NCBI GenBank assembly: GCA_036226585.1
Contig: CP108997.1
Location: forward strand, 2,728,001 to 2,792,000
Direction of reading: 5' to 3'
Length of the DNA stretch: 64,000 bases
Source of the DNA: Streptomyces sp. NBC_00708
Lineage (GTDB): Bacteria > Actinomycetota > Actinomycetes > Streptomycetales > Streptomycetaceae
Part shown: one piece after another, positions 8,422-17,566 of the stretch
Position numbering within the stretch: the first letter of the stretch is position 1
Layout: every line of letters starts with the position of its first letter
Program-made: the position numbers and the translations under genes
Notes under the pieces: generated by a model
Databases searched by the model: none
Seen by the model: only the letters and a program-made list of their open reading frames with translations
Told to the model about the DNA's origin: nothing

Positions 8422-9285
8422 GTGAGCGCCATGCCTCTTGCCCTGTTGCTGACCACCGCCGCTGCCACGGCCGTGGGCGCCGCCGCTCTGCACGCTGCTC
8501 ACGGGCTGCGCAGGCAGGTCTCGGCGCTCCGGAAGGAACTCGCCGACGGTCGCGCCCTTACAGCCGCCGTACCCCCTCAGACCCGCAACGACACCACCTC
8601 CGCCGAAGAAATACGCGCGGCGGTCGCCGAGGCACTGGCCGAGGAGCGTGAGCGGGAGCTCGCCGAGGCCCGTGCGTTCTGGGCCACGCAGGAGGCGCGG
8701 GACGCCGCCGACGCCCCGTCGCTGCTGGGCGGTCTGGCCGGCCTCGGCGAGGACGCCCCGTTCTTCATGCCGCGTCAGAGCGACTTCGCCGGTCTCGAAG
8801 CGATGGACCTCGACGCGACGGAGGCCCTGGACGAGCTGACCGAGCTGGCGGGCATGAGCGAGCTGACGGACATGGCGGAGCTTCCGGAGGCGGCGGAGTT
8901 CGCCGAGGACTCCCCCGAGCTGGCCGCGGCCCGCCGCCGGCACCCCTCGCACCCCGACTTCGTACCGGTCCAGACGCCCGTCGTCACCGACCACGAGCGC
9001 ACGGTGAGCCGCCTGGAGGAGCTGGCGGACAGCCGTACGGAGCTCTCCGACGTGCGCCCCGGCCCGCTCGGCACGCTCGACGTGTACGTGTTCGCCGACG
9101 GCACGACGCTCTGTATGACCCCCGGCCACCGCGAGACGGCCGAGCGGCTGGCCGACTCCCTGCGGGCCGGTGAGCACCCGGTGCTGCTGGGCGGCTCCGG
9201 CGTCTCCGGCGCGTACGCGCTGACGTTCTCGTGCGGCAGGGAGAACGTCTACATACTCGCGGACCGCGTCATAGCGAGCTTCTGA
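8422..9285 (+). CDS. Unknown membrane-anchored protein with acidic coiled-coil middle
   Basis: 287 residues, not recognised. A single N-terminal hydrophobic segment (about 4-22) is followed by a charged helix rich in Ala/Glu/Arg (about 25-90, coiled-coil-like), then an acidic Glu/Leu/Ala stretch (about 120-170) and a compact C-terminal domain (about 195-287) that is probably folded. The GTG at 8422 was chosen because GGGAG at 8410-8414 is 7 nt away; ATG 8416 would leave only 1 nt. It stands alone between the thiolase terminator and a convergent gene. It could be a Streptomyces-specific envelope protein; no function is proposed. Confidence 0.7.
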   Translation: MSAMPLALLLTTAAATAVGAAALHAAHGLRRQVSALRKELADGRALTAAVPPQTRNDTTSAEEIRAAVAEALAEERERELAEARAFWATQEARDAADAPSLLGGLAGLGEDAPFFMPRQSDFAGLEAMDLDATEALDELTELAGMSELTDMAELPEAAEFAEDSPELAAARRRHPSHPDFVPVQTPVVTDHERTVSRLEELADSRTELSDVRPGPLGTLDVYVFADGTTLCMTPGHRETAERLADSLRAGEHPVLLGGSGVSGAYALTFSCGRENVYILADRVIASF

Positions 9286-9332
9286 GCACGCTCCGACGCC
9301 GGTCCCCCCGGCCCCCGGAAGCGGCTCTCGCC

Positions 9333-9422
9333 GGCCGCTTCCCCCACGCGGCCCGCGGCCTGCACGAAGGCCCGCCCGGCCGCTTCCCCCACGCGGCCCG
9401 CGGCCTATGCGAAGGCCCGCCC
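9333..9422. repeat. Tandem 45-bp duplication covering a gene 3' end
   Basis: Two head-to-tail copies of a 45-bp unit (9333-9377 and 9378-9422) are near identical, differing mainly at 'TGCACG' versus 'TATGCG'. The right copy contains the last codons and TAG stop of the minus-strand gene at 9405-9722. The left copy lies beyond the stop and lacks that stop triplet. Confidence 0.85.
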
Positions 9423-9722
9423 GGCAGCCGCCTCCACGTAGCGCACGGCCTCGTCCAGCTCCACGGACGGGGCCGTTTCCAGTGCCACGGCCAGGTCGCG
9501 CCCGGCGACGGCGAGCTGGTCGCCGACCGCGAACACCCCGGCGTCCGGCATGACCCGCGGCTCCCGGCCGGGCTCCTCGGCGCGCTGGGCCCGCGCCGAC
9601 AGCTCCCGCGCCGCGGCAAGACCCTCGGCCGCCGCTCCCCGCTGCAGCCTGCTCTGCGGGGCGGCGCGCAGCCGGTCGGCGAATCGGTCCACGGCGATGA
9701 TCAGGGCAGTCGTATCGAGCAC
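9405..9722 (-). CDS. Small unknown protein
   Basis: 105 residues, not recognised. It is mostly helical and Ala/Arg/Glu-rich, with no signal peptide or clear membrane segment. 'TTALIIAVDRFADRLRAAP' near the N-terminus and 'LDEAVRYVEAAAGRAFA' at the C-terminus suggest a short helical bundle. It converges with the gene ending at 9285 and is followed, on the minus strand, by a duplicated copy of its own 3' end. It could be a lineage-specific small protein. Coding potential rests on frame openness and plausible residue composition. Confidence 0.55.
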   Translation of the reverse strand: MLDTTALIIAVDRFADRLRAAPQSRLQRGAAAEGLAAARELSARAQRAEEPGREPRVMPDAGVFAVGDQLAVAGRDLAVALETAPSVELDEAVRYVEAAAGRAFA

Positions 9723-9746
9723 CCCGTGACCCTACCCGTACACACA

Positions 9747-9788
9747 GAAGCGGCCCGCGGCCTCCGGAAGGAGACCGCGGGCCGCTTC
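9747..9788 (-). terminator. Terminator after Bax-inhibitor-1 family gene
   Basis: GAAGCGGCCCGCGG (9747-9760) pairs perfectly with CCGCGGGCCGCTTC (9775-9788). The inner CCTCC/GGAG extends the stem. It lies 18 bp past the minus-strand stop at 9806. Confidence 0.75.
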
Positions 9789-9805
9789 GGGTCCGCAGGG
9801 GCCGA

Positions 9806-10675
9806 TCAGTCGTCGCCGCTGAGGATGGAGAGCAGGCGCAGCATCTCCAGGTAGATCCATACCAGGGTCATGGTCAGACCGAAGGCGGCCAGCCAGGACT
9901 CCTCGCGCGGCGCGCCGTACGCGATGCCGTCCTCGACCTGCTTGAAGTCGAGGGCCAGGAAGCAGGCGCCGAGGATGATGCCGATGACACCGAACAGGAT
10001 GCCCAGGCCACCGCTGCGGAAGCCGAGGCCGTCACCGCCACCGAAGGCGGCGAACAGCAGGTTGACCACCATCAGGAGCAGGAAGCCCATGGCGGCGGCC
10101 ATCACGAAGCCGTAGAAGCGGCGGGTGACACGGATCCAGCGCATCTTGTACGCCAGCAGCACACCGGCGAAGACACACATGGTGCCCAGCACCGCCTGCA
10201 TCACGACGCCCGGCCCGATGTACGTGCTGACCGCGCTGGAGATGACGCCGAGGAACACACCCTCGAAGGCGGCGTACGCCAGGATCAGCGCGGGTACGGG
10301 CTTGCGCTTGAAGGACTGGACGAGCGACAGCACGAACGCGATGATCGCCGCGCCGATGGCGATGCCGTACGACTTGTTGAGGTTCGCCTCGTCGACCGGC
10401 AGCAGCGCCCAGGCGAGCGCGGCGCCGAGCACGACCGTGCCCAGCGTCATCGCCGTGCGCGTGACGACGTCGTCGATGGTCATCGCACCGGTACGGGCCG
10501 GCGCGGGGGCGCCCGTGGGGGCGTAGGGGTTCGTCGCGTACGGGTTCGGGGCGGTGCCCTGTGCGTACGGGTTGGCACCCGCTGCGGGGGCCCCGGCCTG
10601 CGGCGCGTTGAAGCCCGCGTAACCGTTGTCGCGGCTGAAGCCCCGTCGCGAGAAGACCGGGTTGCTGCTCCTCAT
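9806..10675 (-). CDS. Bax inhibitor-1 / YccA family membrane protein
   Basis: 289 residues. An N-terminal cytoplasmic extension of about 75 residues is rich in Asn/Pro/Tyr/Ala ('NPYAQGTAPNPYATNPYAP'). About seven hydrophobic helices follow (about 85-285), which is the BI-1/YccA fold. Family members are proton-leak or calcium-leak membrane proteins linked to stress tolerance; the role in Streptomyces is not established. 'GACFLALDFKQVEDGI' near helix 6-7 is a recognisable family motif. The ATG at 10675 has GGAGGAG 5 nt upstream; the longer open frame to 10714 is rejected for lack of a site. It is probably monocistronic. Confidence 0.9.
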   Translation of the reverse strand: MRSSNPVFSRRGFSRDNGYAGFNAPQAGAPAAGANPYAQGTAPNPYATNPYAPTGAPAPARTGAMTIDDVVTRTAMTLGTVVLGAALAWALLPVDEANLNKSYGIAIGAAIIAFVLSLVQSFKRKPVPALILAYAAFEGVFLGVISSAVSTYIGPGVVMQAVLGTMCVFAGVLLAYKMRWIRVTRRFYGFVMAAAMGFLLLMVVNLLFAAFGGGDGLGFRSGGLGILFGVIGIILGACFLALDFKQVEDGIAYGAPREESWLAAFGLTMTLVWIYLEMLRLLSILSGDD

Positions 10676-10820
10676 CTCACTCCTCCATGGCCACCCAGCG
10701 TGGCCTTCCCACAAGAGTAATGGGTAGGCAAAGCAATCAGCCTAGTGCCGAAGGAGGATCTTTCCCCCGGACCGGACCGCGCGCGGCCCCGACGGGCGGC
10801 GGCACGCCGTCACCGGGCGG

Positions 10821-11426
10821 TCACCCCGCGGCACGTGCGCCCGCTTCCCGGGCCGCGCCCTCCACACGTTCCCGGTGGCCGCGCCACCATGCCTCGTCAC
10901 CGGGCGCCATGTCCCCGCTCCCCCGCCGCAGCCCCGCGGCCCCGTCGATCAGCTCCCGGACGACATCGGCGTGCCCGGCATGGCGCTGGGTCTCGGCGAC
11001 GAGATGGACGAGGACGCGGTGGAGCGACAGCGCGGGCCCCTCACCCCCGTCCTCCCCGGGCAGCCGCCCCACCGCGTCCAGCCCGAACGCCTCGACGGTC
11101 GCGTCGGAGTGCGCCCACACCCGCCGGTACCGCCCGGTGATCTCCTCGCGCGTCTCGTCGGGCGTCGCCCACAGGTCGGCGTTGGGCTCGGCGTCCCCGG
11201 TGATCCACAGCCCCGGCGCGTCGACGGGCCGCCCGAAGGCGGTCCCGAGATAGAACGCCTCGGCCCCGGTCACATGCTTGACGAGCCCGAGCAGATTGGT
11301 CCCGGTGGGCGTGAGAGGACGCCGGACGTCGTACTCACCGAGCCCGTCGAGCTTCCAGAGAAAGGCGTCACGGGCGTCCTGGAGGTAGAGCCACAGGTCG
11401 TGCTTGTACGGATCCGTATCGGTCAT
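10821..11426 (-). CDS. DinB-superfamily (DUF664) protein
   Basis: 201 residues. The four-helix DinB/DUF664 pattern is visible: 'LLGLVKHVTGAEAFYLG' in the first half and 'HLVAETQRHAGHADVVREL' in the second, supplying the three His residues that bind a divalent metal in this superfamily. Members include mycothiol- or bacillithiol-dependent transferases, and many are uncharacterised; a mycothiol-linked detoxification role is possible but not shown. The open frame extends to 11621, but ATG 11426 begins at the family N-terminus ('MTDTDPYKHDLWLYLQDARD'). It is followed by 145 bp with no clear element before the BI-1 gene. Confidence 0.85.
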   Translation of the reverse strand: MTDTDPYKHDLWLYLQDARDAFLWKLDGLGEYDVRRPLTPTGTNLLGLVKHVTGAEAFYLGTAFGRPVDAPGLWITGDAEPNADLWATPDETREEITGRYRRVWAHSDATVEAFGLDAVGRLPGEDGGEGPALSLHRVLVHLVAETQRHAGHADVVRELIDGAAGLRRGSGDMAPGDEAWWRGHRERVEGAAREAGARAAG

Positions 11427-11485
11427 GCGCCCAACCTGCCGGTACCAGGCCCCCGCCCGCACCGGATTTCCCGGTCCGTGGACAC

Positions 11486-11854
11486 CTACCGCTCCCCGGC
11501 GGCCTCCGCCAGCCGGTCGAAGGTGCCCCTCAGCACGGCCCGCCGCTCGTCCTTGAACCCGTCGACAGGCTCCAGACCGTCGATGCTCCGCTCCCACACC
11601 GCCATGTACGCGTCCCGCCACTGCCGGACCACCTCCGGCGCGGGCAGTGTCACGCCCACCCAGCCGCGCTCGTGCAGGAGGAGGAGCAGCTCCAGATCGC
11701 AGGGGACGGCCACTCCGTCGTACTCATCGGGCTCGATCCCCACCGGATCACCGGCCATGGCCTCGGTCACCCGGCCGACGAGCCGGTCCACAAGACCGGA
11801 AAGATGATCCGCCGCCGTATCACTGTCGAAGTTCCCCGCACCCCAGGTCCCCAT
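11486..11854 (-). CDS. DUF4259 family protein
   Basis: 122 residues. The N-terminus 'MGTWGAGNFDSDTAADHL' is the signature of DUF4259, a small cytosolic family of unknown function frequent in actinobacteria. An acidic middle 'GIEPDEYDGVAVPCDLELL' and a helical end follow. No signal peptide is present. It lies 59 bp upstream of the DinB-family gene on the same strand, so the two may be co-transcribed. No catalytic residues can be proposed. Confidence 0.85.
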   Translation of the reverse strand: MGTWGAGNFDSDTAADHLSGLVDRLVGRVTEAMAGDPVGIEPDEYDGVAVPCDLELLLLLHERGWVGVTLPAPEVVRQWRDAYMAVWERSIDGLEPVDGFKDERRAVLRGTFDRLAEAAGER

Positions 11855-11966
11855 GGCCCCGCTCCTCGCCCCGCGTTGACGTCATCCGGAGGGACATGAC
11901 ACCAGGCGCCACTGACAGCGGGGGTCATCGGAGCGTGCCGGCGGGGCATCGCGTCGCGGGGCCGGC

Positions 11967-12850
11967 TCAGCCCGCCAGGGGCGGGGCGGACACGGCCGCA
12001 CGCAGTTCCCGTACGCCGACTGCCCGGGGGTGGCGCTGCGCCAGCTCGGTCACGATGCCGCGGATCGCGGGGCGGTCCCGCACCTCGCCGGGGCTCGCGC
12101 GGTGGGCGTCGAGGAGGGCGCGGGCGGTCTGTTCGGGGCGGCCCCAGGCCCACCAGGCGCGGGCCCGGCCCCCAGACGCGCCTTCCTCTCGGCCGTCGGG
12201 AAGTCCTCCGCCCGGAGGTTCCGTCCGGCCTCCAGGGCCGCGCCCGCGTCACCGAGGGCCCAGTGGACGCCGACGGTGTAGAGGTCCACGGCGGCCGGGC
12301 TGACGGGGAAAAGCCGCCCGGCCGGGGCCAGGGACGGCAGCCTGCGGGCGGCGCGCCGGGCTTCCTCGGCCATGGCCAGAGCCTCGGTGCGCCGGCCTCC
12401 GCGCGCGGCGGCGTAGGACAGGGTGCACAGCATCTGCGCGTAGGCCGACGACGCGGCCTCGGTCCGCAGTCCGGTGGCCTCCACCCGGGCCGCGGCCGAC
12501 TCCATCAGGGTCTGTGTTTCCTCGCCCCGGTCCTGGTGGCGGAGCACGATCGCGAGTTCGCGGGAGGCGGCGGCAGCGGCGAGCGGGGACCTGGACACCT
12601 CGGCCCAGGTGCGCGCGCGGTCGGCGGTGAGGCGGGCCTACTCGTACGAGCCGAGCTTGAGCAGCAGGGCGGCACCGAGGCTGTAGACGGAGGACAAACG
12701 CGCCTGGTCCAGCTCGCGGCGCGAGGAAACCTTGGCCGGCACGGCGGCGCTCGCCCAGGTGTCGTGGTTGAGCCGGACCGCGCGGTGAGGCAGTCGGCGA
12801 GCAGGGCCGCCACCTCGGCGCGGGCATCGGGTGGAAGCTGCCGCCGCTCC
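11967..12850 (-). pseudogene. Decayed XRE/TPR-type regulator (C-terminal remnant)
   Basis: Reading the minus strand, conserved pieces of a common Streptomyces XRE-TPR regulator occur in order but in broken frames: 'LPPDARAEVAALLADCL' (near 12840-12790), a frame change near 12780, 'KVSSRRELDQARLSSVYSLG', an in-frame TAG at 12638-12640 after 'KLGSYE', then 'SPLAAAAASRELAIVLRHQD' onwards. A second frame change near 12170-12180 (about 4 bases lost relative to the usual 'ARLHTDLARAWW') precedes 'ARAWWAWGRPEQTARALL' and 'VGVRELRAAV', with the natural stop at 11967. The N-terminal HTH half is absent; the next upstream gene begins at 12874 in the other direction. At least three lesions plus truncation make function unlikely. 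An open piece at 12050-12598 should not be read as a real gene. Confidence 0.82.
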
Positions 12851-12873
12851 GCCCCGGGGATAAGGTCCGGGCC

Positions 12874-13419
12874 ATGTACCCGATCAGCCGATCCAGCTCC
12901 CGCCTCGGCCTGCGTGAACTCGCCCACGAGGACGTCGACGCGGTACTGGCCATCTACGGCAGCCCGTCGGCCACCGAGCATCTCTCCTTCGAGCCGCGCA
13001 CGCGCGAGCAAGTCGAGCAGATCGTGTCCCGGTCCATCGCCTCGGCGACAAGAACGCCTCGTACCGAGTACGCGCTGGCCGTCGTACGGCGGGACACGGA
13101 CGAGCTGATCGGGTTCGGCCGCATCGCCGCCGACCCCCATCAACCGCGGGGCGCCCCGGTCGGCTTCGCTCTGCGGCCCGATACCTGGGGAGCCGGTCTC
13201 GGCCTCGAAACGGTGCGGCTGCTCCTCGGTTTCGGGTTCGAGACGCTGGACCTTCACCGCATCTGGGGCGCGCGGGGCCCGCTCAACGAGGCTTCGGCGA
13301 AGACCTTGGCCGCGGCGGGGATGACCGAGGAAGGGATGATCCGCGAGCACATCCTCAAGGCCGGCCGATGGCGCGACTCCATCGTCCACGCCATGCTCGA
13401 CCGTGAATGGCAGGCGTAA
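12874..13419 (+). CDS. GNAT family N-acetyltransferase (RimJ/RimL type)
   Basis: 181 residues. It has the GNAT fold of the RimJ/RimL subgroup (Acetyltransf_3): 'LGLRELAHEDVDAVLAIYG' at the N-terminus, 'VGFALRPDTWGAGLGLETVRLLLGF' carrying the acetyl-CoA pyrophosphate loop (R/Q-x-x-G-x-G/A equivalent), then 'RIWGARGPLNEASAKTLAAAG' as in protein or antibiotic N-acetyltransferases. The substrate is unknown. It is divergent from the regulator pseudogene and convergent with bldA, whose 3' end is 42 bp away. The short gap to bldA shows no hairpin. Confidence 0.9.
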   Translation: MYPISRSSSRLGLRELAHEDVDAVLAIYGSPSATEHLSFEPRTREQVEQIVSRSIASATRTPRTEYALAVVRRDTDELIGFGRIAADPHQPRGAPVGFALRPDTWGAGLGLETVRLLLGFGFETLDLHRIWGARGPLNEASAKTLAAAGMTEEGMIREHILKAGRWRDSIVHAMLDREWQA

Positions 13420-13460
13420 CGGAATCAGCCACTCCCACAGGTCACACATGATGAGCGCGA

Positions 13461-13546
13461 TGGTGCCCGGAACCGGACTCGAACCGGTACGCCCCCGAGG
13501 GGCAGCGAGGTTTAAGCTCGCCGTGTCTGCATTCCACCATCCGGGC
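13461..13546 (-). tRNA. bldA: tRNA-Leu(UAA), bldA
   Basis: The minus strand folds as a class II tRNA. The acceptor stem is GCCCGGA / TCCGGGC with discriminator A and encoded CCA (CCA = 13463-13461). The anticodon stem GCGAG / CTCGC holds loop CTTAAAC, giving anticodon UAA. The long variable arm is GCCCC-TC-GGGGC, and the T arm CCGG-TTCGAGT-CCGG. A UAA anticodon reads UUA, the rarest leucine codon in Streptomyces; this tRNA is bldA, whose loss blocks aerial growth and many antibiotic pathways. It acts by allowing translation of TTA-containing mRNAs. No TTA codon was noticed in the genes of this window by eye. Confidence 0.97.
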
Positions 13547-14108
13547 CTGGCGCGCGGCTCCGCGTTGGCACATGACCCTATCCGGGGGGCCCGGCGCGAT
13601 CAGCCGAACAGTGGCTCGATGTTGTCTTATTTATCGATCGCTTGAGGCCCCGTCAGCGCACGTCGGAGGCATACCCACATGCCCGGGGGAGATGGCGGGA
13701 GCCCCGGAGTGCCGGGCGAATTGACGGAAAGTCGCCGCACCGACACAGGCGATTCGCCAGGGGTGCGCCACTGATCGCCAGGGCCGCGCCACCTCGTGGC
13801 TGATTCCAGGACCCGATCCGGTCGTTCACGCATCGCGGGACCGGGCGCGTCCCCGGCGTGTACGGGCCCTCCAGGACCGTACGGGCGCCGGGACCCCTAA
13901 GCCGCGCGGGGCCGGATGTCATACCCGAGGAGGACGCCGGGGGGCCGATCGTGCGACTCAAGAGGGCCCCGGGAACGGGCACCGGGAGTGACGACTCACG
14001 GCCGTCCGGCGGAGACGATGGAGCGGTACCCCTGACCCGGGGCCCACGCCGACGCGGCGGGCCGCCGGGCGGGTCCCGTCCCGTACGCACCCCACCCTGG
14101 AGTCTGCT
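13547..14108. other. 562-bp gap: bldA upstream region and ABC leader
   Basis: No convincing protein gene. On the minus strand, TAGGGT (+ strand ACCCTA around 13574) could be a -10 element for bldA about 25 bp from the mature 5' end. A notably AT-rich patch sits at 13620-13645 (TTGTCTTATTTATCGATCG region). The right side leads into the ABC exporter; GGAG at 14099-14102 is its ribosome-binding site. Longer open frames here are antisense or GC-driven. Confidence 0.5.
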
Positions 14109-14879
<771 letters not shown>

Positions 14880-14967
14880 GCCGGCCCCTACCGGCGCTTC
14901 GTCCCCCTTACTCCGGTTACTCCGGCCCCTTTCTCCCCGGGCCGGCAGACTCCCAGGACTGACAGAC

Positions 14968-17496
14968 ATGTTCCGTACCGCCCTGCGCAATGTGCTCGCG
15001 CACAAGGCCAGGCTGCTGATGACGATCCTCGCCGTGATGCTCGGCGTGGCCTTCGTCTCCGGCACGCTGGTCTTCACCGACACCCTCGGCAACGCCTTCC
15101 GCAACCAGTCGGCCAAGAGCTACGACGACATCGCCGTCGCCGTCACCACCTATGCCGACCAGCGCGACGAGAAGTCCCGTGCCATCGACGAGGCCACCCT
15201 GGAGAAGATCCGGGGCCTGGACGGCGTGGCCGCCGCCACCGGCCGGGTCGACGGCTTCGCCGGGGTCGCCGACCCCGACGGCAAGCTCATCGGCAACGGC
15301 TGGTCCAACAGCGGCTCCAACTTCGCCCCCGGCAAGGACGGCAAGGACACCGCGTACACCTTCACCGACGGCTCGGGCCCCACCGAGGCCGGCAGCATCG
15401 CGCTGGACCGGGACACCGCGGACAAGGGCGAGTACAAGGTCGGCGACACGGTGCGCGTCGCCACCAACGGGCCGGTGAAGGAGTACACCCTGTCCGGGGT
15501 CTTCACCACCGAGGACGGCGCGGTCAACGCCGGCGGCAGCCTGGTCCTCTTCGACACCCCCGTCGCGCAGAAGCTGTTCCTGCGGCCGGGCGAGTACAAG
15601 GACGTCTCCGTCACCGCGAAGCCCGGCGCCTCCGACCGGAAGCTGCTGGCCGCGGTGAAGCCGCTGCTGCCGAAGGACGCCGAGGCCAAGACCGGAAAGG
15701 CCCGCGCGGACGAGCAGGCCAAGCAGATCGAGAACGGCCTCGGCAACCTCAACAAGCTGCTCCTGGCCTTCGCCGGGGTCGCCCTCTTCGTCGGCATCTT
15801 CCTGATCGCCAACACCTTCACCATGCTGGTCGCCCAGCGCACCAAGGAGCTGGCCCTGATGCGGGCCGTCGGCGCCTCCCGCCGTCAGGTCAAGCGCTCG
15901 GTGCTCCTGGAGGCCGCCGTGGTCGGCCTCATCGCCTCCGTGGTCGGCTTCGCCCTGGGCCTCGGCCTCGCGACCGGGCTGCGCTCCGCGATGAGCCTGA
16001 TCGGCGGCAAGATCCCGGCCGGGCCGCTGGTGGTCGCCCCGCTCACGGTCGTCGCCGCGTTCGCGGTCGGCGTCCTGATCACCGTCCTGGCCGCCTGGCT
16101 GCCCGCCCGCCGGGCCGCGAAGATCCCCCCGGTCGCCGCGATGAACAGCGCGCACGCGGTGGCCACGGTCAAGTCCCTGGTCCTGCGCAACACCATCGGC
16201 GGCATCATCACGCTGCTCGGTGCCGCGGCGATCGTCGGCGGCGCGGCACAGGCCGGGTCCAACGGTCAGCTGCTCATCGCGGGCGGCGCGTTCCTGGCGC
16301 TGATCGGCGTCATCGTCCTCATCCCGCTGCTGTCCCGCCCGGTGATCGCCCTGGTCCGCCCGCTCCTGCGCCGGCTGTTCGGGGTCTCCGGCAAGCTCGC
16401 CGCGCAGAACGCGGTCCGCAACCCCCGGCGCACCGGCGCCACCGCCTCCGCGCTGGCGATCGGCCTCACCCTCGTCACCGGCATCTCGGTCCTCGGCGTC
16501 ACCCTCGGCCAGGCGGTCGACAAGGTCACGACGGACAACATCAAGGCCGACTACATGGTCTCGATGGCCAGCGGTGACGCGCTCGACGAGTCCGCGCTGA
16601 CCGCCCTGGAGAAGGCCGAGGGCGTCACCGCCGTCTCGCCCCAGCAGGCCATCTGGCTGACGGTGGGCGGCCAGGGCGTCTCGGCGTCCGGTGTCACCCC
16701 GGGCGACGTGCAGCAGGTGCTCACCGTCGACACCGTCGCGGGCTCCCTGGACACCCTGGAGAAGGGCGGGATCGCGGTCGCCGAGAAGACCGCGAAGTCG
16801 CACGGCTGGAAGCCCGGGGACACCGTCTCCGTCACGTACGACGACAAGAAGAAGGGCACGCTGAAGATCGGCGCGCTCTACAAGGACAACGAGTTCCTCT
16901 CGCCGGTCCTCATCCCCCGCGCGACCGTCGCCCCGCACGAGGGCAAGGGCGACATCCGCGAGATCTGGGTGAAGACGGAGGGCGGCGCAAGCGCGGCCCA
17001 CGAGCAGGCGCTGGTGGACGCGCTGGGCGACAACCCGGGCATGAGCATCATGGACCGTCAGGCCATCCGGGACATGTTCGGCGGCGGCGTCAACCTCGCG
17101 ATGAACATCATGTACGGCCTGCTCGGCATGGCCCTGATCATCGCGGTGCTCGGGGTCGTCAACACCCTGGCCATGTCGGTGTTCGAGCGCCAGCAGGAGA
17201 TCGGCATGCTGCGGGCGATCGGCCTGGACCGTCGCCGGGTGAAGCGGATGATCCGGCTCGAAGCGGTGGTGATCTCGCTCTTCGGCGCGGTGGTCGGCAT
17301 CGGGCTCGGACTGTTCCTCGGCTGGGCGATCGGGCAGACCGTCGCCAAGGAGATCCCGCAGTACGTGCTGGTCGTGCCGTGGGGCCGGATCGCGGTCTTC
17401 CTGCTGCTCGCCGGTGCGGTGGGTGTGCTGGCCGCCCTGTGGCCGGCCCGCAGCGCCGCCAGGCTCAACATGCTGACGGCCATCAAGACCGAATAG
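14968..17496 (+). CDS. ABC transporter permease, FtsX/MacB-like
   Basis: 842 residues. It has a duplicated FtsX architecture: an N-terminal membrane helix (about 15-40), a large extracytoplasmic domain (about 45-250), a first FtsX helix bundle (about 258-400, with 'ANTFTMLVAQRTKELALMRAVGASR'-like coupling sequence), further helices (about 425-470 and 510-525), a second outer domain, and a C-terminal FtsX bundle (about 705-830, with 'RQQEIGMLRAIGLDRRRVKR'). These permeases work as mechanotransmitters that move substrates in the outer space. It is co-transcribed with the ATPase at 14109. A 19-bp perfect hairpin follows the stop. It is paralogous to the permease at 47862-50441. Confidence 0.93.
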   Translation: MFRTALRNVLAHKARLLMTILAVMLGVAFVSGTLVFTDTLGNAFRNQSAKSYDDIAVAVTTYADQRDEKSRAIDEATLEKIRGLDGVAAATGRVDGFAGVADPDGKLIGNGWSNSGSNFAPGKDGKDTAYTFTDGSGPTEAGSIALDRDTADKGEYKVGDTVRVATNGPVKEYTLSGVFTTEDGAVNAGGSLVLFDTPVAQKLFLRPGEYKDVSVTAKPGASDRKLLAAVKPLLPKDAEAKTGKARADEQAKQIENGLGNLNKLLLAFAGVALFVGIFLIANTFTMLVAQRTKELALMRAVGASRRQVKRSVLLEAAVVGLIASVVGFALGLGLATGLRSAMSLIGGKIPAGPLVVAPLTVVAAFAVGVLITVLAAWLPARRAAKIPPVAAMNSAHAVATVKSLVLRNTIGGIITLLGAAAIVGGAAQAGSNGQLLIAGGAFLALIGVIVLIPLLSRPVIALVRPLLRRLFGVSGKLAAQNAVRNPRRTGATASALAIGLTLVTGISVLGVTLGQAVDKVTTDNIKADYMVSMASGDALDESALTALEKAEGVTAVSPQQAIWLTVGGQGVSASGVTPGDVQQVLTVDTVAGSLDTLEKGGIAVAEKTAKSHGWKPGDTVSVTYDDKKKGTLKIGALYKDNEFLSPVLIPRATVAPHEGKGDIREIWVKTEGGASAAHEQALVDALGDNPGMSIMDRQAIRDMFGGGVNLAMNIMYGLLGMALIIAVLGVVNTLAMSVFERQQEIGMLRAIGLDRRRVKRMIRLEAVVISLFGAVVGIGLGLFLGWAIGQTVAKEIPQYVLVVPWGRIAVFLLLAGAVGVLAALWPARSAARLNMLTAIKTE

Positions 17497-17510
17497 CCGC
17501 ACCCGTACGG

Positions 17511-17552
17511 CGAAGGGGCCGGTGTCCGCGACTGCGGACACCGGCCCCTTCG
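17511..17552. terminator. Bidirectional 19-bp hairpin terminator
   Basis: A perfect 19-bp stem (17511-17529 with 17534-17552) and a 4-nt loop lie between two converging genes, 14 bp from each stop codon. Confidence 0.85.
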
Positions 17553-17566
17553 CCTTGATACGCGGC

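Noticed and set aside
12050..12598. A 182-residue protein gene
   Set aside because: Its last 40 residues are out of frame relative to the conserved regulator C-terminus and its upstream part has an in-frame stop; it is part of a pseudogene.
13403..13645. Open frame across bldA on the plus strand
   Set aside because: It is antisense to a well-formed tRNA, and its translation shows no protein-like pattern.
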